A stretch of 64,000 bases of DNA. Origin: Macrotrachela quadricornifera. Its lineage: Eukaryota > Rotifera > Eurotatoria > Philodinida > Philodinidae. The position numbers and the translations under genes are program-made. Positions 57,240 to 64,000 of the stretch are shown here, piece after piece. The stretch lies in contig JAJEKB010021185.1 of the NCBI GenBank assembly GCA_022393335.1, positions 62,001 through 126,000 of the forward strand, given 5' to 3'. A model generated the notes under the pieces. That model did no database searches. It was not told where the DNA came from and was given only the letters and a program-made list of their open reading frames with translations. Numbering within the stretch: position 1 is the stretch's first letter; each line of letters starts with the position of its first letter.

Positions 57240-58260
57240 GTCAAATGTTCATTCAATAAATATCATAGAAGAAGAGATATCGATCGCAATAAATCTGCTC
57301 GATCTATTAGAGAATCTTTCCAACAATGCCAGCTTTACTATGGAGGCAAAAGATTCTTTCGAAGTTTAACTAGTGTGGACTATTTTGACCCGAAATATCT
57401 TGTTGAAATCGAAGATGATGAAGAATAGTGAGTAGTCGAAAATCGTCAGTTCAGTTTAGACAACATGCAAAGAGTCGTCGACTTTGCTCGTTCAAGTGTT
57501 GCTTTTACAACCGTACAGGCTGCTTTTCGACGAGTTATACATCCTATGCAATTAAAACGATTTTGAGAATATGTTACAAATAACGGAAACCGTCGGGGAA
57601 AAATTGGAGTGTGTAGAGCATTTTATACTTGATAGGTTTCGCTCTGTTCGTAATAACAATATACCTATGCACGATCTTGACGTGAAGCAATGAGCTCTAT
57701 CCCAAGCAAAAATAGAAAATATAGATGGCTTTAAAGCAAGTGACTATTGGTTTCTCAATTTCAAAAAACGCAGCGGCATATCTTCTAGAAAAGTAATGAA
57801 ATGTGCTCCCCATCGGGAAATTGTTCATAAATCTATAACTAAACAGACTGGTAATAATTTTGTCGTTGAAGCAACCAAACATATACCAAAATATAAACTT
57901 GATTTTGTGCTAGATGCCGATCAATTCAGTTTTAATTACGAAATAGCTTCGAACCGCATACTATCTTATAGAGGAGAGAAGACCACATATCTATCAGTAA
58001 AATTTTTGAATGATATAAGCTATTCTTATACACTGATGTCGATCACTAGTGCTGCTGATCAATTGCTTGGCCCTATTTTTATTTACCTTCAGGAACCCAC
58101 AAGTTGATTCCCAATTACAAGAGCGATCTTTCTAGCATCAAATATAGTAACCAGTTGTGGTAGGTCGAAGAAATTAACCCTTTGGTTATGGAACACTCAT
58201 ATATGGTATTTGAAATGTTGCAGATATTATCGTTATTATAATACTGTTTAGACTCGATCG
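57240..58260 (+). pseudogene. Pogo/Tigger-like (CENP-B-type) transposase relic
   Basis: A first segment (57300-57430) is followed by stops. Then come a CENP-B/Tc5-type helix-turn-helix (DRFRSVRNNNIPMHDLDVKQ, stop, ALSQAKIENIDGFKASDYWF, NFKKRSGIS) and a DDE core with FVLDADQFSFNYEIASNRIL, SYRGEK, and YTLMSITSAADQLLGPIFIY, matching the N-x-D-Q-T...T-L...G-E-K and T-x-x-x-x-x-A-D-G-x-x-L-P-x-x-I pattern of pogo elements. The longest open piece is 57796-58104; more coding-like sequence (IVTSCGRSKKLT) follows after a stop. It carries at least six stops in all. Confidence 0.7.
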
Positions 58261-60005
58261 AAAAGATTTCTCACTTTTTCTTTTATTTTTGCCAACATCA
58301 CTACGTTATTGTTCCGCATTGCTATGTGTATATGTGCTCTCACTGGCGCTATAATATACCAGCTCCTCTTACTGTACTTTTTCCTAATAAATTCTGACGT
58401 ATTATCTTTCACTTGTCTTTCAATGGGGGTCCTTGTACAAATAAATGGATCTTGCATGACAGATTCTTTTGAAGATTGTCACACTTCAAAGCACTCTTAA
58501 ATACTTCTCTATCGTAATAAACCTTATTAAGAGTACCCCCCTCTTTTTTGATAAAAATGAAAAAAAAAAATTTGTTTTGTTTATGTCCTCTAAAGATAGC
58601 CTGAACTTGTTCCTTCGATCTACGCTTGAATGAGCTCAAACCGATCTGCTATCAATTTTCTATTTTCACGAGAGACTAGTACATTCGAAAGTGCTAAATT
58701 TTTTCCCAATAAGAAGGAGTAAAAAGCAGTCCTCATAATAGATAGTACATAGAATCGCTAAAAAATGAACTTTCAATTTCTAAAAATCGTTTTGAGATTT
58801 TCTCAAAAACTGGTTTTTCGTCTAAGGTGCTTGGTTGTGCTATCATGAACTCCCCTCTAACTTTGTTCGATCGAGTTGAAATTTTTACCACAAATACTTG
58901 GAACTATTCGTCAGAGATAAAATTGGCCGTTTTCATTTTTGTCTTTTTCATTCGAAGTTATGGCGTTCACAAAGGTCAAAACACTGATTTTCTAGGAAAC
59001 ATGTCGATGGTTTCGCTATTAAAAACAAAGAAAGTGAGATTTTTCAAAAAGCTCAAAATCATCTCTGAGCTACAACTGTAGATGTCTCCAAAAAAATTTC
59101 AGCTTATTCGGATGAAGTTTAGTGGAGTAAACCGGTGGCAAGGTGAGACTTTATGGAAAACCATTGGTTCTCCAAAAAAACCTAAGAAGAACCCTTTTGA
59201 AAATTCTTTCCTCGAACACGTTTCTCATTAATTTAGGTCCTCTATCTATGGTAAAAACTTTAACCTGATCGGCCTTACGGTCATCAAGATCCAAAAATGG
59301 TCAAAAAAGAGAGAGGAGTACCCTTAAGAACTACTCTAAAACAAAAAGTAAAATATTCATCTTTAAAAAAGAACCCGTAACCACAGGGTTAAATAAATCT
59401 ATTAAACAAAGTACTGTTAAATTAAAATATAAATAAATTATTAACTAATTTGAAATAAATGTCAAACAAATAATAATGAAATTTAAAGCTGCTATAATTG
59501 CTATAAAGTTTTTACTCAAATTGTTATCTATAAAAAAGTTGAATTATAAGAATATGGGTTTTTATGTAATGTATTGTTGATCGTATGAAATAGAGCTATT
59601 CTCACAATTAGGAAACATGTGTTTTTTCGTGGAGAAAATACAATGTACTTTGAAGGTAGACTTTTTCAAAAGCATCATCGAAGTTTTCAAATAAACAAAA
59701 TTATTTTTTTGCGAAAATGCACTCAGATAAACGAACACTGATTAGTACGCATATACTAGTCAACAGCACGCTTATGTCATTGCTAATCTAATAAAAATCA
59801 AATTCTACTCGTTGAATATTGTCACGATCTTCAAAATAAACACTTTGTTTTTATCAGAAAATGATTTGAACGTCTTTCATGTTTAAACACATAACTTCTT
59901 TAACATCTAGCAATTGATCATTACCAACTATTAATGTTGAACAATACAATATTTAATGGTAGAAAAAACAAGAGAATTTCTTACATTTTGTTTACATTTT
60001 TCAAC
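58261..60005. other. Spacer, possibly transposon-derived
   Basis: No gene. Sequence from about 58800 to 59390 differs in texture from the AT-rich spacer around it (longer mixed-base stretches, open + frame 58827-59081 without a known domain). It may be the non-coding end of a mobile element. Confidence 0.3.
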
Positions 60006-60614
60006 TTATGAACGTTTATTCACCGTTCTTACATCGTTTGACGAGATTAACAATTCTAATAGATGTTTAATTCTTTCCAATTCAGAGTCTTTCAAATTTC
60101 CAGTGTAAGAAGTTATTGGAATTGCATTTCCATAATTTCTCTGATATGTTGTAGGAGTATCATCGATTATTAAAGTATTGCGTCGATTATACATGTTAAT
60201 TGAATTAGGATTTTGAGATTCATTTCTTTTTCTTCTCCATATTTTCTGCAAGCTTTTAATTATCGCAGGTTTTACGTATATGTCTAATGAGCGTTGTTGA
60301 TATCTCCTTGTACATCTCATCGATGTCCAAATAAACTTTATTTTTGATCGCAAATGATCTGGAATAATGTAGGTTAATACAGAATGAACATATTCGGAAC
60401 CCGATGCTGACCATATGCCAATATCATAATGTTCAAAACACCATTCAAGAAATTCGTCAATACCCGGTCGTTTCCATACCAAAATCGAGCCATTATCTAA
60501 CTCAAAATGATGCTGTTGTTTAAATTGCAAATCGATGATGTTTGCTTTTTCTTCCGCAAAAATCATTGTACCATCAATATCAAGTATGAGTAATTTTCTT
60601 TGATAGAGTGCCAT
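60006..60614 (-). CDS. NIF/FCP1-family HAD phosphatase (SCP-like, 202 aa)
   Basis: Intronless frame from ATG 60612-60614. HAD motif I reads LDIDGT (residues 11-16), with the nucleophile Asp12 and general acid/base Asp14. Motif II is WSASG (68-72) after the typical FLEWCFEHYDIGIW strand. A conserved Lys is in YVKP (K115) and motif III is LIIDDTP (148-154). This is the PF03031 layout of CTD small phosphatases, which remove phosphate from Ser/Thr in proteins such as RNA polymerase II CTD or other targets. FCP1/SCP proteins normally have DLDETL; DIDGT is more like UBLCP1 or general HAD members, so the substrate is uncertain. It lacks BRCT and ubiquitin-like domains and is close to the minimal catalytic length. 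The frame is complete and all catalytic residues are present. Confidence 0.88.
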   Translation of the reverse strand: MALYQRKLLILDIDGTMIFAEEKANIIDLQFKQQHHFELDNGSILVWKRPGIDEFLEWCFEHYDIGIWSASGSEYVHSVLTYIIPDHLRSKIKFIWTSMRCTRRYQQRSLDIYVKPAIIKSLQKIWRRKRNESQNPNSINMYNRRNTLIIDDTPTTYQRNYGNAIPITSYTGNLKDSELERIKHLLELLISSNDVRTVNKRS

Positions 60615-63437
60615 GATTTTGTTTTCTTCTGTTATCTACAACAAACAAATGAACTTCATTCCATCTCTATCTTTGCTTCAAATAATTGAAGTTTAAACTT
60701 ATTAAGAAGTATATTTATCTTAATCATTGTAGCTTTTTGTTACTATCTATTAGTGTCGGACTCTAGTTGAATTATAGTTAGTTAGCTAATTTCTTTCGAG
60801 TTACACAGATGATCGTACCACCATATGTTTACTTGCAACCAAAAAAAAGTAGACAACGCTATACATATTTACACTATTATCGTTACATCATCTTCAAAAA
60901 GTGAGCCTGATGTAATATTGTGATGTCATCATTGAATTTCATCACATTACATCATCTGAAAAACCTTTCAGCATCATTGGCTAAAGTTGAAGCAATAGTG
61001 ATGTACTACTGTAGTGACATATTCAAAAGTACATTAAAGCCATTTGGGACATTGAAGACTCGAACCATACTTTTTAGCATCTCATCGATATAAAATTTAT
61101 TAAATCTATAATAAACACTATTATTGATTAAATTCTTGAATTACAAATCACAGTTTTGGGACTTTTGTTTTTGACATAAGAAGACACTAACTGCTCAGCA
61201 TTATCTTATCATTTCTTGTGCTATGTACTATATTGCTTTTTCTTTTTACCGAGTATTTTTTAGCGAAAAATTATGAAAAGAACTGCGCTGATGACATCCT
61301 AGATTCTGTGAGAATTTCCAGTTGATTTGTTTTAGTCTCTTTGATATTTGATTTGAAAAATTGTTTTATTCGACACCGTTCACAACTATTGTACGAATAC
61401 ATTCTGCACGCAATTCAATGAATCTTTAGAATGTATCTTTCATAGGCAACTATATATTAAAGCTACATAACGATTGATTTTCCAGTTCTCGAGTTATGTG
61501 ACTTGCAACACTATATGAGCTACAGTATGTTACAACGCCTAAACAACTTACTCTCTATAGATCGGATTTGTATTGATGATCCACATATTTCATGATACAC
61601 ATGTGCATAAGTTTTTTAAGTCTTATATTGTCTAAAATGTAAGATCAATACTTTTGTTCAACGACTGTGTCCCACAATTTTTTGTCAGACTTGTACAATA
61701 TTATTAAATCAAATAATTCAAATATATCAAAGATTTATTGTTTTCCGAGAGGTATCGACAATACAAATTTCAAATTCATTTCTTTTAGTATCATTTGATA
61801 CATCGCGTAAAGAGAAAAGCGTAGAATAACAAATTTTTGCATTCATATATATACACATCTCCAAGCTTTCTCCTATTGTTTATCTACCCTTCTTATCATT
61901 TACTCACAAAAAGTATGTGTCAAGTTGCAGTCTCATATATCCTTCATATAAAGATTTTATAATACTCTTTTCGAAAAATTCTTTCATAAAACACATAGTT
62001 CATCACTTATGTCTATTCTGCGAACGTTCGATAAAGGAAAACACTTTTTTAATGTATAATTTCTATTACTAGATAAAGAAATAATTGTTAAAATAATTAG
62101 GGAAATCGAACCATGAAGGATAAGATCGAATTCGAGATTATTAAAGTTATTTTTAATTAAAAAGAAGAATCAAATAAGCTAATTCACATTAGAGAATGAT
62201 TTTGAGGTACTCAGATATCATTAATTAATTTAGATCTTATTTTCTGATTATCTTCAAAATGACGTTCATTGTTATTCAAACCAAGACAAACAATAAAGTT
62301 TTTCATCGTTAATAAACATTGAAATAATTCTTTTCGAAATGTTGATAATCCAATTGTATATAAAAGAAATTAAAACTGAATTTGAAAGAGAGAAAAAAAC
62401 TTATCGAAATAATTCTTCATCAGCAGATATGTATGAATTAAATAAATACTTAACTCATTGATAAGATTATTGATTACCCGTTCTTCCGCAATTTTTATTT
62501 AAGTACTTGTTAAATATGAATACAATGGATAAATACATGAGATATATGTTAGAATTAAAAAAATCAGACTTAAACATATCAATTACATATTTCGTGGACA
62601 TCCTTCTCAACAAAATGGTCAATGATTATTTATTAATATCATCGGATACAATTGATTTCATTCACGAAAATTTTTCAACAGTAAAATTGATAAAACCATT
62701 ATGATTGAAAACGGTGATATTCTAATAAATATGGTATGAATTCTATAAAATAATTGACAAGAACCACTGATTGTTGCTAGGTACATCCACTATTTAATTT
62801 ACTGTCAAATCCAATTGGACCATGAATAGAAAATATCATACTAATTATTATAAACTAACGAGCATATCGTACTCATTTGAACCACTTTTCAAATTAAATA
62901 TCAACCAGATTACAGCAAACCAATTTAAAATTGTTACGGAGAAATAGTACAATAAATTGTAAGTTATTGATGAGTAACTTTTGTTCTTTTTGTCATTTTA
63001 TGTCCAAAACAAAAGTTCCACCACTGTGACTTGTAATTCAAAAATCTAATGAATAATTGGTATATGTCTCTGTAAATAATCACAAGAATAATACAACTAT
63101 TTTATGTTGATGTCAGTTCCATTCTAGTTGTTTTTCGTAATAAAAATAATCGTATCCTAAATTTTTTTGAATGCAAGTAATGATAATATTGAAGTATTTA
63201 TTATTTTGCAACAAACATATATAAAGCAAGGACATTGAACATATCAATCTAGCCACAAAAAGCATATTTTGTACTATTCTAAAATGTCTCAAATTTCGGT
63301 GAAGGGAGCCTATCTGAAATAATAAACCTGATGCTACCATAAAATATATTACTCGAATTAACTTAACGAATAGCTCTAAAAATTGAAGTCACAACAATGC
63401 AAATGTATATCAAAGTTTATTTAAATCACGGTTATGT
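60615..63437. other. AT-rich spacer with a small inverted-repeat patch
   Basis: At about 60920-60956 GATGTAATATTGTGATG is followed by the near-inverse CATCACATTACATC, with further CATCATCTTCA/CATCATCTGAA words around it. No gene supported; ORFs at 62507-62704 and 63113-63340 look spurious. Confidence 0.4.
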
Positions 63438-64000
63438 CTACTGTTGAACATTCGTCAAAGCAGCTTTCCTTGTCTCTTGACATGCAGTAAACATTGCCAC
63501 TGTTGTCTTGGTTCTAAGTCCATGTTCAGTTACAGGTCGAAGTGAAACATCGTTGGTCATGGGTAAGATTCGTGTAGTATTGTTTACGATTGGCATATGA
63601 AAAGTAGAGCATAGCATATTGACTAGTTCACGACGAAATAAGTTCGAGGATATAGTATACAAATAAAATGAACAAGCAGGAAAAAGAAAATTGATCAATT
63701 CGGACAAATAGAAAGAAAATTTTTCGATTGCTACACGATCAGCTGATTTGTTTGTTACATAGATTGTCAAAGCATTGTAGAAATACATACCCATCAGAGG
63801 TAATGTACTCACAACATAGCATATTGCTTGAATGAGTAACATCAGTAGAACTTGTTGATCACGTCTACTTTGCAATTTTTGTTTTTCATTGGGTCCTGTT
63901 CTTTCTTGCGAACCATTCATTAGTTGACGTTGTTTTTGTTTACGAAGTAGATTACGATAAATTAACAAGGCACATGTAGTCATAATCGAAGTTGGAAGTA
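63438..64000 (-). CDS. Rhodopsin-like GPCR, C-terminal part (partial)
   Basis: The frame is open at the window edge, so TM1 to most of TM5 lie outside. Visible are the end of TM5 (LPTSIMTTCALLIYRNLL), a basic third intracellular loop (RKQKQRQLMNGSQER to QSRRDQQ), TM6 (VLLMLLIQAICYVVSTLPLM), TM7 (FYLSELINFLFPACSFYLYT) and helix 8 with SNLFRREL, then a tail of about 55 residues ending at TAA. TM7 has FPACSFYLY in place of NPxxY, a departure seen in divergent invertebrate receptor families. Ligand unknown; a peptide-receptor type is plausible. It would sit in the plasma membrane and couple to G proteins. Confidence 0.8.
   Translation of the reverse strand, partial: LPTSIMTTCALLIYRNLLRKQKQRQLMNGSQERTGPNEKQKLQSRRDQQVLLMLLIQAICYVVSTLPLMGMYFYNALTIYVTNKSADRVAIEKFSFYLSELINFLFPACSFYLYTISSNLFRRELVNMLCSTFHMPIVNNTTRILPMTNDVSLRPVTEHGLRTKTTVAMFTACQETRKAALTNVQQ

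Noticed and set aside
1..64000. Bacterial contamination or a prokaryotic operon
   Set aside because: Spliceosomal introns, AATAAA signals, an eukaryotic tRNA with Pol III boxes, a mitochondrial carrier, an F-box and a GPCR all show eukaryotic nuclear DNA.

Overview
The window is AT-rich eukaryotic nuclear DNA with short spliceosomal introns (about 45-60 nt, plus a few of 200-365 nt), intergenic gaps of several kilobases and dense transposon debris. The protein mix fits a bdelloid rotifer such as Rotaria, Adineta or Didymodactylos: an ADP-ribosyltransferase fused to kinesin-light-chain-like TPRs, an intronless NACHT giant, F-box, FLYWCH/MULE, NIF-type phosphatase and a rhodopsin-like receptor. 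The taxon is inferred from this repertoire; no rRNA or mitochondrial marker is present.

Layout. 1-3.03 kb: decayed non-LTR retrotransposon. 3.86-5.47 kb: foldback element whose arms are arrays of a degenerate 9-bp repeat. 6.62-8.24 kb: large TIR element. 8.6-11.6 kb: dynamin-like GTPase gene in at least three exons. 12.28 kb: tRNA-Gly(TCC). 13-16 kb: foldback MITE, kelch and FLYWCH relics. 17.8-24.2 kb (minus): 2101-aa NACHT protein. 24.66-25.61 kb: Tc1-type foldback MITE with TA duplications. 26.4-29.1 kb (minus): ART-TPR protein, its last repeat cut by a stop. 29.9-37.8 kb: no intact gene; a Tc1 transposase relic and several inverted-repeat elements. 38.1-39.4 kb (minus): SLC5 pseudogene. 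40.06-41.1 kb: TTAA-flanked TIR element. 41.2-42.3 kb: F-box gene. 44.2-45.3 kb: three-exon ADP/ATP carrier with altered signature residues. 45.6-46.9 kb (minus): piggyBac relic. 51.7-53.2 kb (minus): secreted coiled-coil protein. 55.4-56.7 kb (minus): MULE relic. 57.3-58.2 kb: pogo-like relic. 60.0-60.6 kb (minus): NIF-family phosphatase. 63.4-64.0 kb (minus): end of a GPCR gene running off the window.

There is no operon-like organisation. Two themes stand out. First, a GTPase, a NACHT ATPase and an ART-TPR protein lie within about 20 kb; all are signalling or immune-type architectures, and a functional link is only inference. Second, at least seven non-autonomous elements have long inverted or palindromic arms. 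Three share termini starting CCCAG, one is flanked by TTAA and one by TA. Relics of five autonomous transposon classes (LINE, Tc1, pogo, piggyBac, MULE) lie alongside, all broken.
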